This document shows positions 49,670 through 63,629 of a stretch of 64,000 nt of DNA, one piece after another. The notes beneath the pieces were generated by a model. The model did not search any database. It worked only from the letters and a program-made list of their open reading frames with translations, and was not told the DNA's origin. How positions within the stretch are numbered: the stretch's first letter is position 1; every line of letters begins with the position of its first letter. The translations under genes were made by a program, and so were the position numbers. The stretch spans positions 1,364,001-1,428,000 of the forward strand of contig OZ199839.1 in the NCBI GenBank assembly GCA_964304625.1, in the 5' to 3' direction. This stretch comes from Kudoa neothunni (lineage: Eukaryota; Cnidaria).

Positions 49670-50944
49670 TTCACTGCTGTATTTTGATGAATGAATACAT
49701 TTTAGGAGGTTGAATCCTCAATATTACCTGAGTTATTATTAAGGGGGTTATGTTGGCCTACTAATCCAACATTAATCTACTGATTATTACTCGTAAGGCG
49801 TATTCTTGTGGTTAAAAACAGTTTTATCAATGAATTATAGCAAATATTTAAAACTTTGGCAAACCTTTAGCTTTTTCTGATTATGAGTGATTGGTTTTAT
49901 TCAATTTTTGGATATTCATACAAAAATCAATTAAAAGATAAACGTATTATTTAAATTAGTAATTTTAATTTAATATTACAAATTTTTTAGAGAAATGATA
50001 TTACTCAATAGGACTAAATGAAGTGGCGTCTAAATTAAAAGTCAGAAAGAATATTAATTAGCTATAATATTTGAAAACTTGTATATATAATTTTTTAAAT
50101 TTTATGAAATGGAAAAAATAAACAACTTTATAATTGATCGTTTAATTACAAATCATATACAGTACAACCTCGGACTTCGACTATAATCCGTGCTAGTGGA
50201 AGTGGGTTCGAACTCCGGATAATTTTTCCCGTGCAAAATAATGAAAATTAGTTTAATTCGTTCCTGCGCATCAAATTAATGTCTAATTTTATTCCTATTC
50301 ATGAAAAACATACATATGTTGTGTTTATAAATATTAAATATATTAATAAAAATGAAAATTAAAATTAAATGTAGGATAAGTATTGTTTGGTTGTCATACG
50401 ATAGATTATAAAGTTTCTCTTTCGATGACGGTCGCACAATTTGATTGAGTGACTCTTCTTCTAAAATTTCTTTTCTTCTCTATTTTTTTCACCAACTGGA
50501 TTTGTTCTGAGTACCCTTTCTATATGTGTTCGAATTCAAAAGTGTTTGTGACCCAAAATTTTTGGTCAAACTCCAATTTCTACGAGTTCCGAGATGTTCC
50601 AACACTGACGTTATATTGTATAATGAAATTTATAAACCTTTAGTTATCTCTATACAAAAAGTTATAGCGCTGAATATTATCCGTTTAGGCATTTTATATT
50701 AAAGATTTCTTTTTCATATATGAAAATTAATGTCAATAAATATAATATTAATAATTAAAAATGATTTTTAACATCGACGTGATATTTTACGTTTTAAAAC
50801 GCTCCATTAAAATTTATGAAAATAATAATTAGATAAAAAGAAAAATTCTAAATTTGAAAAATATGACTTATGTAACTGTATTGAGTCTACATTATTAAGT
50901 TTAAACGCCATACTAATGTTTCATTCCTTTCTGGCGCTCTAGAA
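49670..50944. other. Intergenic; one possible TIR element at 50160-50607
   Basis: CAGTACAACCTCGGACTTCG at 50160 and the inverted CAGTGTTGGAACATCTCGGA ending at 50607 are partly alike and enclose ~450 bp. Similarity is modest and the flanks do not give a clear duplication. No coding exons seen. Confidence 0.35.
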
Positions 50945-51577
50945 CGGGGGTCCTCAACCGTTTTTCAAGTTTATCCATGAGGCTGATGAAAAAAACTAAG
51001 TTTACCCTCTTAACTAGGAAGTTCAATTCATATTTACTTTATGGTTTTATACTGACTTAGCTATGGCAGAGACTACATACATGGTAAATTCTAATCCTAA
51101 AAGACATAAACGTTTGTGCAATGGCAATTTTTAATCCCATCAACTCTATCACAAGCTGTCTACAAATTCAATTTTTAAAATTTTTCTAAATTGAATTATT
51201 TCTGGGCAATTCCTTCTCTTTTGAGTCCAGAAATAATTAAAAATAATCAATACTAGTGGCATCTGAATATTATTTACCATGAAAATAGCTATTTTAAGTA
51301 TCATTATTGTTAAGCTACATCACTAAAAGATAAACAAGGCGTAAAAGAATGAGACTTATAATAGTTTTATAAATAATTGTTAAATACTTGTTCCTGAAAA
51401 CATTTTAAGCATGCCTGCCGACTTTTTATTGAGATTTAATAGTCTTTAATAATATAATTCCTTAGAAATCCTCAAATACGGCACAAACCTCATTATGCGA
51501 CAATTGTCCTATCTAGTTTTAATGTTACTTAATTTACTCCCTGTTATTTAAAATTCTTCCTCGGTTGAGAACCTCTA
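50945..51577 (+). mobile_element. hAT MITE, 633 bp, perfect 8-bp TSD (full copy)
   Basis: The left end CGGGGGTCCTCAACCG and the inverted right end TAGAGGTTCTCAACCG are inverted repeats with a few mismatches. Both flanks are CTCTAGAA (50937-50944 and 51578-51585). The right third is shared with partial copies at 23012-23206 (opposite strand) and 63755-63932. No open frame. Confidence 0.93.
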
Positions 51578-54500
51578 CTCTAGAAGGATTGTTTTTTTCT
51601 GAAGCGAAAATTATTAATCGATTTCTTCTTGATATTATTCCTTTATGAGTGAATATTCACATTAAGTAAAACTCTGTAAAATATTATTTCTCGGAAAAAT
51701 AGTATTAATTTCCGGTATTTTAACGCGACAACTCATCCCAGGAATATACTTTGATTATTTCATAGGTCAAGGTTTTAAGTACCGCAATTTTGTTTACAGT
51801 AAAGCGTATTAAAGATCTTACTTTTTTAGTCATCATTCTTCCAAAATTCAAAGAACGGATAAGCTAAAATAGATTGATTTACTCATTAATCGTTGATGTT
51901 ATGAAATGGTTTTCTAATGACATTCATCGCATAAATATTATATAATCCAAATATGACTGAACGCAATTTAGAAAATGACTTAAAATATAACATTAGCTAT
52001 TGATAGTTTTAATCCTAAATGATATTTACGCATTCGCTTTGCAAATTTTTAATCACAGAAACTCCTATTTATAATTGATATATAAGATTTATTTTTGAGA
52101 ATGTGTGGTGTTTAATTATTTTTAACATATCGCTACAGCTCTTAACGACCAAAAATAATTACCTACAGTCAAATTTACACTAACCTGGATATTATGATCT
52201 ATGGAAGTAGCCATTTTTATTTATTATTGTATTATTTTCCTTTATAAAATATCAGCCCTTTTTCCACATGTCATTTAGATATTTTAAATAATTATTATTC
52301 TATCTTGTGCGCATATTCCCAAGCAGTAAAGTTATTATTTGTTAAATAACCAATTATATATTCGAAACATTTTAATAATTTTTTAAATTAAATATTCGTT
52401 CATCAACTATTTAAATATTAGAATTTGTTATTGCCGTAAGGGTAAACAGAAGAATTGATTATTTTTACTATCGTCTTTGCTTTCATATTCCCGAATTTTT
52501 ACAAGTTCTTTTCGTTAATGTATATGTATTGAAACAGTTGGAAATTGCCATGCTCAACTATAATGTTTCTTTTTTCCCAATTTTAGTGTTTACTATATCG
52601 TTCATTGTATCTAAATTGAATCGTAATTTGGTATTCATTTAAGTCCACGTCATCACTCCATTTGGGACTAAATCCAGCCTCTCTCGACACTTTTATATTC
52701 TGTGTGTTTTGACGGCTTTTTTAAGATCTTTTCATGCGAAACAAATACTACTGTGGGTCTATTCGTCTGATTACAATCAAATATTCAATTAAAAATGTCG
52801 ATCTTTTTATTAAATATCGTTTATAGATGAACTTAAACGAATAAAAATTATCTGGCCCATTGTTACAATTGATAGCTTATAAGCTGTAACATTTAAATTG
52901 TACTTCTTGGAAGATCATATCAATTCAATGCTGAACAATTTTTCTGATGGATGGCAGTTAGAATTATCAAAGGAAAATTATAATTATTTTATTTTTGATT
53001 TTACTAATATGACCATATTTAATAGCGCTTAAATATCTGTAAGTCAACCACGTTTTCCTTTTAGAAACATTGCGGGATGAGGTTCGCGTTAAAATAATGA
53101 TTAACGTTAAATGTTCATAATGGCTAATTACTAAGTTCTCAAGTTTTTAATCCACCGTCGATGCCTTAATAAAAGCTTAATTCTATTTATGGAGCTCTTA
53201 TGGCTCATAACACATTTGAGAAGTCGTCAGACAAGACGTAACTTCTCCCTAGGTTAATTTTCATTTGACTTATATTTCGTCAATTTTTATTTTTTAGAAT
53301 TATTATGAGCTAAGGTTTAATTACTTTTTTTATGACTATGTTTCCGATAGATAAATTTTCAGCTTACATATTTTTTAAGTGATATGCAATAAAGTACCGT
53401 ATTCATTCGAATATAACGCTCAAAATTCTCTACCAAAAGAAGGATCCAAAGGTTGGATGTGCCATCTACTCGAATAACTTTATAATAAATTATACTCTCT
53501 TATATAAAGGGTAATTGGATGCTTTTGATTTAAAGTAACTGTCTCGTTAGAATTAAACCCCTTATCGGGTTAATAGTTTTAAACTAAAAGTTTATGTTAG
53601 TCTTGCCATCCATTATTGGCTTCTGGGTGTAAAAATTTTCTTCCGTCATAAAAGTCTAATTTAAGCGAATTAAATTAGTCTTTAAACTAAATATCAATTG
53701 ACATCCTCGTCATATTAATTTTCTTCTCAATATCATTACGTAAGGTGTACAGGATTTCTCAATTAAACTTGGCACCTTTGCAATTGAACGCAGCACTTTT
53801 TTGACTTTTTTGGTTCTGACCAAAAGAGTATTTAAACATTAAAATCTTTATAAATAAATATTTGTTATGATTTTTATTTTAAAAGACATACTCCAATGGA
53901 AAAAATATACACTTCACTTTATTATTAAATACATTTCGAGTATCTAGAGAAGTTTTTACGTATAGTCTATGATAGGTTCGCTTTAAGTATTCTTATTTAA
54001 ATGTTATTTTTAGAGACAATATAACATAAAATGAGACGCTTTTACATTAATATAAAATGTTGGAACAAAAAATCACTTTGACTAAATACGGTGATAAATG
54101 CAACGCGAGAGCATAAAAAAATCGAATAGGTTTCTTTGTTATTCCAGAAAATGGGGTTAGAAACAAAATTCTCTCATTCTATTAATTACATGTGGCGGAA
54201 ACTAACCAAGATCATTGGTTTCTAAGGTTGAGTTTTCGCACATAAATTATTCTAGAATATGACCTATAAAAATATTAAATTTAATGTTTTTTATTTCATT
54301 TTTTAATCCGGTCAGGAAGTTGTTAATAATTTTGTTTAAGGCCGACGTTTATTTGTAATCTGGATGCTAGATGGGTTATAATATTTAATTTATGAAGAAA
54401 TTGGAAAACAGGAATAATTTGTAAACGTAAACCATAATTTTTTACGGAAAATATTAATAAATCAAATATGTAAAAAAATTTTATAACTATTCCTAGCCAA

Positions 54501-56976
54501 AAATTGATATTACAGTAGTCCGAAAAGGATTTTAACGTTTAAGTATGGATTTGGGTCAGATCCAAAAATGTGTCGAGTTTAATCGTAAACATGTCGAGTT
54601 CAGTTGCAAATTTCCGCGTTCAATTCAGAAACCCTATAATTTCCAATGATAGAACCTATAAAATTTGCAGTGCCATTCAAATAATTCTTTCGCAGATTTT
54701 TTGTTGCTTTATTTAGTATTTAGTTACTCCGTTCTCAATTAATTCCTTAATTTGTACTTTCTTATACAGAATACTACTAAAACTTGATTGGAATACAAGA
54801 CTAAAAATTTTAGTACTGTGACTTTTATGTTTTCAAGGTGGACTTGAAACATTTTAGTAAGCGACAATTATTATTAATTATACAAGCTTTTGAGGATTTT
54901 TAATCACCTTATGAATCAAATGATAGCTAGAGACATTTTTATGTCAACATCATCGCAAAAAATGCGTTTAATAAATAATAGATTAAGATTGCTGCATTAT
55001 ATTGAATTTCTTTTTCCGAATCATTTTTCGGATATTGAAAATCATTTAAAATAAATATTTAAACATAAATTTAAGTCATTTGTTTAACATACGATAAATG
55101 CCGTTATAAAATAGCTAATGTTCGCATTAGTTGTATTGTGTGTTAGCCGCCAACCGACGTACCTCATAAATTTCTTCTGGCCCAGAAAACTACATAATAG
55201 CCAGATTCGACTGTAGTTTCATCTTCAATTCGTATGGTTCACGACTTCAAATTGAATGATATGTAGAAATCATCAAAATTTAAAACAATTTAATTATTAT
55301 ATTAAAATTAATTTTATCAAAAAATTTTTTATTATCTTTAGAAAGTTAATAAATAATAAATAAAAGTAGTATGGATTTAGGGCGTATCGCAAAGGTCACA
55401 GAAATCTCACATAATTTAGAAATTATTTTTTAAAATAATTATTCTAATTTTATCATACCAGTAATTTGAAAAATGTAAACAAAAACATCTCGCGTATAAT
55501 AAACTTCGGATAATATCATATTTTCCGACATGGCACTAGAAACCACGGTTATAAAGTACTTCAGTTCTGAATCATTTAAACTTGAAAAATATTTAAGTAT
55601 ATAGTAATAAATATTGATATATAATTCTTTTTGATCGCATCGCCGTTCGAATATACCAATAATAATATATCTTACTTTTGTTCCCCTGTAAATAAAGTAA
55701 ACCCTCATATTTTCACTTTTTTGAGCAATAAAAATATCAAATCACAATAGAAATCAGAATTTACAGTTTTCCCAAAGTTATAATAAAGGCGGAGCTACCA
55801 ACCAGTTAATAAAGTGAAAATTCCAGATCATTAATCCACCAGTGAGAAGAGGCTTAAATATTTAATTCATTAGCTAACCAGAAGGGAATAACTAGTCCAA
55901 TCATGGATTTTGACAAATATTAGCAATTCGTTTACTAAACTCCTTCATTTAACGTTTTTGCAATCGAATTGTATTACTAACTTTTCACAAAAGTTTCTTA
56001 ATCTTTTGTTATAAACTTATAATAAATCAACGTAATTAAAATGTTGATTTTTGATATATTTCATAACTTTAATTTAATGAAACTTCAAAACGACAAAACC
56101 AAATAAAGGATGATAAAAGTTGACAAAATACTTTAAAGTAAACAGAATCACAACATTAAATCTACATTATAATGACGATTATATACGACAGTTGTCGACT
56201 AATCCTTTTTCTATATGAGCTTCTTGAATAATGCAAATGGGATTTTTATTTAGTGAAAGGATTCTTCTGAAAATATGAGTTAAATTTTACCTAAGTTAGT
56301 TAACCATAGCTTCCGACATCGAATAAATAAATGAATAATTACGGGGATTATTTGTACACAATTTGGCAAATTCCGACAAAGCGATCGTAGTTCATATTAT
56401 CAACTAGGTTAAAATAAATAACAAACCCACAGAATTAATTCGGTAGTATGTCATTCTTGGTTGGTGAACCGATGGAATAACCAAAACAAACCGATTACCT
56501 AAATAGAATATTATTTATGTGAGAGCCGAAATGTATTGAGAAGGTAGGCTGAATGAATTTAGGTAGTTCCAGTGAAAACCCACACTATTGTGGTAGTAAT
56601 TAGGATCACTACATTCTTAAATGAAACGACTAATTTGAGCCATAATTTGTGAGATAAATCTTCAAAATTGTTCCGAATAAACCTATTATTGATATTTTAA
56701 ATGTGCATTCTCGTTTAGCTATTGGAATGTTGTTGAAAAAACTTTCCAACAGCATAGCTGTATTTAAGCTGACTAATTAAAAATATTAACCATCGACAAA
56801 GATTTTCTAACGCTTAAACATAAAATCCCAATGAACAAGAGTGAATCGGATTATTTCGTGTGTGCTAAAATGGAACTAGCTCCAACCTATACAGAAGGTC
56901 GACTCACTAATGCACCCTTATTATACGAAACAAAGTACACAAGACCATTTTATTGAAATTTTAAGTTTTTCCCAGA
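51578..56976. other. 5.4 kb AT-rich intergenic, no gene recognised
   Basis: No convincing exons. Repeat-like pieces occur, for example accgtattcattcgaatata near 53396, which looks like a transposon terminus. One minus-strand open frame (55439-55708) is listed separately. Given that kinase exons as short as 35 nt exist elsewhere in this window, small-exon genes could be missed here. Confidence 0.45.
55439..55708 (-). CDS. Hypothetical open frame, 89 residues
   Basis: Starts MRVYFIYRGTKVRYIIIGIF and ends TGMIKLE; rich in Tyr, Ile and Phe, with a plausible hydrophobic start. It is not recognised and no splice partners were identified. It could be a chance frame in AT-rich DNA. Confidence 0.15.
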   Translation of the reverse strand: MRVYFIYRGTKVRYIIIGIFERRCDQKELYINIYYYILKYFSSLNDSELKYFITVVSSAMSENMILSEVYYTRDVFVYIFQITGMIKLE

Positions 56977-58719
56977 ATGAATGACACCGAAATCGATTCT
57001 AATAGTGAGATTGTCCATGAGAGTAACACCTCTCGAAAATCTCTTTTTACCTTTTCTGCCATGTCTGCAGCATATTCCTTGTATGCAATGGTATCTAATG
57101 TTGGTTACACATTTAAAGAGAAAATTTTTCCTCGTCGATATGAATTTTTAGAACAAACTGAACAACAAATCTATCGATGTATTATATCTAAGGGCTTATT
57201 GATTAACTACAATTCACATTTTTTTTTAATTAATGCCGTCCAACTAGATAATTTGAAATCAGCTTCTTAATTATTGTTCTATCATAGGTGTGAGAACCAA
57301 CCTTTATCATTATTACATCGAAGTTGGAAACAATGTTAAAATATGGACCATATCATCTGTACCTAGAGAAATTATGACCAAATATAAAAACAATGAACTC
57401 ACACAATCCCAAATTGAATATTTCAACTTGGATAGACTTCCAGTTTTGATGATTCATGGTTTTTGTGCAGGGTCGGGATTTTGGAGTATGAACATTGACC
57501 ATATTTGTGAAACAGATTCACCATTTTTCGCCATTGATATCCCTGGGTTTGCACACAGCTCAAGAATAACATTCCCTACTGATCCTCAGGAAACCGAGGA
57601 TGTTTTTGTGGAATCTTTTGAACAATGGCGAACAGAATTAGGATTAGGAAAACTTATTATGATTGGTATGTGTCGCTAGAATCAACATTTTGATCGCTCA
57701 ATATTAAACGATTATTTTTTAGGACACAGCATGGGAGGATTTTTGACAACTGCATATGCGTTGAAATATCCCAACAATGTTCTAAATATTATTCTTGTTG
57801 ATGCATGGGGATTCCCTGATTTGAAAGAAACAGTGACAAATGTGATGCAAAAAGAATCATCATCTGTTGTTGGTTATCATCTTGTTAATAAACAAGGCTG
57901 GTTTCGTGTTTTGATGTTTCTGTTTAAACCATTTTCACCGTTTGCTCTTCTCAGATGTTTCGGATCTGTTTTCGGCCCTAAACTCATTCACAAAATTAGA
58001 CCACAATTTGCCCATCGTTATGCCAGAGTTTATGGAGACGATGACTATATCACAATTAACAACTACATCTATAGCATTAATTCGTTCACACCAACGTAAA
58101 TGATTAATTTTTAAATCCCTTTTGTCGAATATATTTTTATTAATTTAACTATCAATTAATTACTTAATTAATTAATTAATCAATCGAATGTTTAACTTTA
58201 TACGAAAAAGATTATCGATCGAAAACAGCAATCATGTAGTAAATAATGTCTGTGTAGAGGGGAAGAAGCATTTCGAAGTTTGGCACACCCACTAGGATGG
58301 GCCAAAAATCCTATTCTTCCTCGAATTCATAAACTTCCTCCCTGGGTGTGTATCAACTTTGTTTACGGCTCTCGTTCGTGGATCACTTCAGAGAGCGGGT
58401 TTGATGTAGTTTTTTGATTGGTGAAATATTCTTCAAATCTTCATCCTTATAGGCCAAAGAAATCCTCAAAGATAACAAAGTCAAAGTGTATGTGGTGGAT
58501 AATGCTGGCCATCATATATACGCTGATCAACCAGAAGTTTTTGGACATCTTTTGCAAAAAATTATACGAAAACATAACGTTCCGAAAAATTCGTTTGACT
58601 TGTTGGATGGCAGCTCACCACATTTCACTGAAACCATATCGTTGGGCTATAAAACCAATGTTGAAGATATTCGTTGCAGTTTCAGCTACGCACTTGATGA
58701 CAATCAAGTCATTTGGTAG
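56977..58719 (+). CDS. ABHD4/ABHD5-family alpha/beta hydrolase
   Basis: Five exons join in phase to 455 residues: 56977-57178, 57288-57665, 57723-58095, 58258-58405, 58453-58719. The family acts on lysophospholipids/N-acyl phospholipids (ABHD4) or co-activates triglyceride lipase (ABHD5/CGI-58). Seen in order: short hydrophobic N-terminal region, IYRCVRTNLYHYYIEV, oxyanion-side MIHGFCAGSGFW, nucleophile elbow GHSMGGF split by intron 2, LVDAWGFPD, LGWAKNPILPRI, VYGSRSWI, and GHHIYADQP with both the catalytic His and the HxxxxD motif. The nucleophile is Ser as in ABHD4, not Asn as in ABHD5, so activity is possible. The acid position (family WID or CID) reads WIT. About 45 residues extend past the usual C-terminus (ends DDNQVIW). 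Confidence 0.93.
58164..58180. repeat. (TTAA)n in ABHD intron 3
   Basis: Four units of ttaa within the 162-nt intron, the second longest of this gene's short introns. Confidence 0.9.
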
Positions 58720-60944
58720 TGATGTTTACCTGCTCGAGCACAGATTTTCATTCTTTAATCTTGCAAAAAATTTACTTTGTAGTCTGTATCTTTGTATTAT
58801 TTTATTTGTTGGTCCATATTAAAATGTTTCTGTTTTCTTAGCTTATGAATTTTCTGATCGTAATTAAATTTACTATATTTTATACAATGCCGTGAACGAG
58901 CTTAGAAGGCGGGGATAACGTTCGTGTTGGAAAAGTTTTTCGCTGAAGTATTAAAAATTATCCGGTTTCATTTAGCCAAAAGATTTAACTCAATGTAACT
59001 GAACTCATTTTAACTGTCTGTGTTACTACTATTCCGAACAAATTAATTAGGAACTTTGTTATTTATATTTTGTTAGAATTGAACCCATTATCCGATGAGC
59101 CTGAATTATAAATAACTCTTTTCGTCTACTGAATAAACTCTACTGAAAGCTAAATTACTCCTGCTAATATTTTCGAATACGTATTAGAGAAATACACTAA
59201 TACTAATGAAAAAAAGGCGCGTATGGTTCTATCAGCTTAATCCTCTTATGTAGGGGTTACCTAAAGTCTCGACTGAGGCGATTTTATTAACTCCTTTTGG
59301 CAGGATCCGATGAAATTGTACCATTATATTTGCATAGTTATTTATATATAATTTTTATTCCATAAATCTACTGAGAACGTTGTAATTATTATTTTTTAAT
59401 TTTTATATTAAAAGTTAAATCAAAGCCTCGGCTAGCATATCATTACAAGATTCTGAGGGTGATAAAATTGAACAATGTATCGTAAGCATGGATCACGGCA
59501 GACTTTATATTGATCTAATTTAAATTTTACAATAATTAAAATAAATTGTTGTTTTGTTTTAGTTGACAAAATTCAGATAAATAAAATATAAATGACATAA
59601 TCTTTCCCGTAGTAGTGGAAAAGGTTAACGGATTGTATCCCAACGTGGCCCCACGCCCCACTGTCGAGACAGAAATTTTTGAACGTTTAATGCACTGCTT
59701 TGGTGTGATATGGATAATGATGAGATAATTAGAAAGTATGACGTACTTTGAAATCCATATCGCGATTTTCGATATCGTTTATTTTTAAATGACGGTTAAT
59801 ATCATGAAAAATATAAAAAGCAGTTAATAACAATATTTGACGCGTCCTTCATCCAAATAAAATCAGAATGGTCTGAATCTCAATCTTGTCTTATTTTGAA
59901 TCATATATCCCCTTCATTGATTTAACCTTGTATAATATTGATTAATTTCGTATTTATACTATTTATTTTCGCTTCATTAGCCTTGTGTACACGAAAGTCT
60001 TTCCCAATGAAGGTTGGAATACCAAGGATTTCACTTGATGCTGGTTTGGACGGAACGAAGAGCTACAAATGTATATTTTTAAGATCCATCCATAAATTAA
60101 GTTAGATCTGATCGAGAAAATTTTAGTAAGAAAAGAAATATATATAAATTTCTTTAAACGTTTAATGTGATGGGGAGCTTTATTCAAAGTTATAAACAGT
60201 TTCAATTTAAAAACATCGATACTTTTTAAGGAGATGGGACATGGGACATTTTTTCAAAAACAAGTGGGGCACGATAGCAAAGGGTTGGAAAACATTGGGT
60301 CAACAGACGTTCTAATGGAGTTAATTAATGCGCCTCATTAAATATCTATCAATACCACCTAATGCATTCTCCAGAAAATGTTTTCTTAATTTTCGAATTT
60401 CTCTATTTATGTTTAGTTTTTTTAATTTAACGCCTAAGAATACATGTCTCGAGTAAGATGAAAAATGAATTGTAAAAGGTTCGAATAAATTTAACTTTAA
60501 CTGAAATAATAAGTCGAGTTGTTAATGAATGGAATAAATTAATAGAGTTCCATAATTACAAATTACCACAATTCATTACTGTTCCTGTATCACCTCAATT
60601 TCCTTACATTTTTGTTAATGAAATATTGAATTAAAATGAAAAAATTTTAACAATTCAATTTTACATTATATTTAGAATAGTTATTCAAATATTCAAATGC
60701 GGTAGAAAATTTATTCTCAGGGTTAGGTACATTAAATTCTATATTTGCCAAGGCCTTCCACGTAGTTCAAAATTCAAAAAAAACAACTTTTGACATTGTT
60801 TATGACACAGCAACCATTCGCAGGAAATACTTTTTGTCGGATAGCATGCGTGCACCCCTAAATACTAGTTTAAGAATGAGCGGTAATGATTCCACTGTTT
60901 TGGGCTATATAATGCTGAAAACTAAAAGATAAAATGATAAAATA
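58720..60944. other. Intergenic with transposon-like termini
   Basis: No coding exons recognised. The stretch 60232-60287 ends gggttggaaaacattg, whose inverse CAATGTTTTCCAACCC is hAT-like, and 59640-59675 (ggccccacgccccactg) also looks like a hAT terminal region. Neither could be paired. Confidence 0.45.
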
Positions 60945-62080
60945 TTGTTTAAAGATTTTTTCTACGTAAAAGACTATGCCAATAAAATAAAACAATACTG
61001 GAGATGTGAGACATGGACATGTAAGGGCCGTATTACAACCTCTCCGTTAGAGAATATTACTGAAATCAATTTTATTTCACCCCATAATCATATTGTTTCG
61101 GAAGAAAACATTAAAAAAGTAATGTTTCAGGATGAAATAAAAATATTGGCTCAGAAAACCCAATACTCTACCAGCAAGGTATTTTCGATAGCGACTACTT
61201 CTAAAAATATCAACTCGCTCCCTATTATGGTCAAAAACTCGATTTACAAAAATATTCAAGCTATTAGACAACGCAAAAGCATTTCTATTTCTACGAATGA
61301 AGACCTATCAAAATCAAATATTACGACATTCAGAGGTGGAAGTTTTTCTCTTTGACTCAGGTTCTGAGTCTGACTCAAGAATCATTATTTCTTCAACTGA
61401 GAGTAATATCCCACATCTCAAAAATACTTCTGTTCGGATAGCAGATGGCACTTTTAAAGTTGTGCACCATGAATTTTATAAACTGTGTATAATTCACGGG
61501 AAAATCTTCGGAAAAATATTTCCTCTAATCTATATTCTCGTGGAAAATAAAACAGAACATGATTATGATATTATCATAAGAATCATACATGATAAATTAG
61601 AATTGGAATTTCCGGAGAATATTATAATCGACTTTGAAGTCGCTGTCTATAATTCGTTTAGAAAAGCCTCCAAAAGAAGTAATATTTATTTCTGTTTATT
61701 TCATCTTAGGCGGTGTCTTTGGAGGAAAATTCAAAAAAAAAGGTTAACAAAAATATATAATGCAAATTTAGATTTTAGGTGCTTTTCTTCCAATTTCAAA
61801 CGTTGAGCAAAAGTTCAATAAATTTAAATCCAGAGCATTAACTTTCAAAGGTAGTCAACTGCTAGAATTCATTAATTAGTTTGAAAAATTTTTTATTTTA
61901 TACAAAAAATATCCGATTTCATCTTGGAACGCCAATTTTCGAGTTAGGTAAGACGTTTACCTTACGACGAATACAGCGGAACTATTTCGTCTCCATTTAT
62001 CATCAAGATTCAGTCAATTTCATTCTGGCATTGATACTTTCATATCTAAATTTAAGGAAATCCGAAATTTAGTGTAACAG
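60945..62080 (+). pseudogene. MULE transposase with FLYWCH zinc finger, frameshifted
   Basis: First frame (60945-61340): YWRCETWTCKGRITT followed by HNH, a FLYWCH zinc finger (CxxxxC..HxH), then a linker. The frame changes near 61330 to EVEVFLFDSGSESDS, RIADGTFKVVHHEFYKL (first catalytic Asp), FPLIYILVENKTEHDYD, IIIDFEVAVYNSF (second Asp) and CLFHLRRCLWRKIQKK (CxxH block). The second frame ends at 61806. A third piece (61890-62075) reads ISSWN then AELFRLHLSSRF, matching the NNxxEGWH region with the Glu/His part degraded. So a Mutator-like transposase relic; no terminal repeats found. Confidence 0.88.
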
Positions 62081-62376
62081 GAATTATGTTTTGTGCTACC
62101 CAAATACTAAGAATTCAAATTATAAATCAAAAATGGAAATAATTCGAAATATTTGTCCCCAATATGATAAATACTATGGAAACCTATTTTTAAAATCCAT
62201 TACAAGAATTTATAGTTAGAGATTTGATTAAATTATCCGTTAAAAAATATATATTTCAATAATCTATTACATTTGTTTTATTGCACACGATCGGCGAATA
62301 GTCGCTTAGCGATATTTATGAAGTCACAAGAAATTCTGTTGCTAAAAATATGGGCCAACGCTAAAAAAATCACGTT

Positions 62377-63629
62377 CCCACGCTGGGGGTCAAAATGACC
62401 TCCAGCCTTTTTGAGAAAACTCTTAGTTTTTTAATGGTTTTTAGATATAATAAAGTATTATTTATTGTTATAGAAGACTTATAAAAAATTTTAATCAGCG
62501 CATGATAAAATATGGATATTGCCAATTATAGTCGTACACGTGACACAATGGATCCTGAATTCACTGAATACGATCCTCATTTTGAAGAAACTAATATTGA
62601 ATTTAGCAATTGTATAATTGAGAACCCCACATCAGATTACTATTATTACGATAATAAAATTGATCTTTCCATCGAAAATATCTACGCAGTGACATTAAAG
62701 GAGGGAGAAAATGGTCTGAGCAACCAACACGCATTCGAAGACAAATTGACGCAGAGAACATTTTCAAACATAAAATACCCTTAAAAAATAATGCACTAAA
62801 AATTTTGATACTCTAATTTTTGAGTTTTTAAATTTTCTGGAAAATGAAATGTTAGATTTGATTGTTGAATATATAAACAAATACATAAAGAATGAGTTAC
62901 AATAGCAAAATTCAATTACAAAAGAGGAATGAATGAAGTTTATTGGTTGTTGTTAAATTTAAGAATAATGAAGAGGAAAAATATGGATGTGCGCGATTAC
63001 TAATATTTGCAATCTCGAGTTAAGCGAATTTATAGGCACGTATAGAATTTTTTACAATGACTACTAAATAAGTTAGTCCTGAAATGCGAGCAAAATGTTG
63101 AAAGATCCTATGCTACAGCCGTGTTAATGGTCTTATTGCTAAAATCAATCTCATCATGAAAGTCTTGATAGTCTGGTTGTAATAGGGAATTCAAAATATT
63201 CCTCCACCACACATAAATTATGTATTATTTAAAAAAATTGTTTTGAGATTTTTCTATTTCCAAAAGAAGAAAATTTTCGGTGGGTTACAATCTAAGACAC
63301 ACGTTTGAATAAGAGAGTAATTTCTTAATATTTTTTAATTATATTTTAATACTATTACTTTTTCTGTTATAACAAACACACCTTTTTTGAAATACAATGT
63401 CAACTGCTTAATTACTATTCGGAGTTACTAAAAAAATTGTAGGGAACGCGATTTTTTATGCATCGAGGCTTGAAATATTTTTAAAGATGAGATATAAAAA
63501 TTTTTAATTTTGTATTATAATCGTTAAGTTTCAACAACAAATTAGAGTTGAAGAAATTTTTTTCTCTTGGATATGTTTACAAGAGACATCGATTAAGTCC
63601 GATGGGTTCAAAATAACCCCCACCGTGGG
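62377..63629. mobile_element. piggyBac-like TIR pair, 1.25 kb
   Basis: The left end CCCACGCTGGGGGTCAAAAT and the inverted right end CCCACGGTGGGGGTTATTTT match at 14 of 20 bases, and at 14 of the first 15. CCC starts and an internal GGGTCAAAATGACC-type motif are usual for piggyBac ends, but TTAA flanks are not visible. Inside, 62512-62784 is an acidic open frame. Confidence 0.6.
62512..62784 (+). CDS. Acidic 90-residue open frame in the piggyBac-like element
   Basis: Starts MDIANYSRTRDTMDPEF and is rich in Asp, Glu and Tyr (DYYYYDNKID). piggyBac transposases usually have an acidic N-terminal arm, so it may be the remnant of one, but no catalytic motif follows. Function not assigned. Confidence 0.3.
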   Translation: MDIANYSRTRDTMDPEFTEYDPHFEETNIEFSNCIIENPTSDYYYYDNKIDLSIENIYAVTLKEGENGLSNQHAFEDKLTQRTFSNIKYP

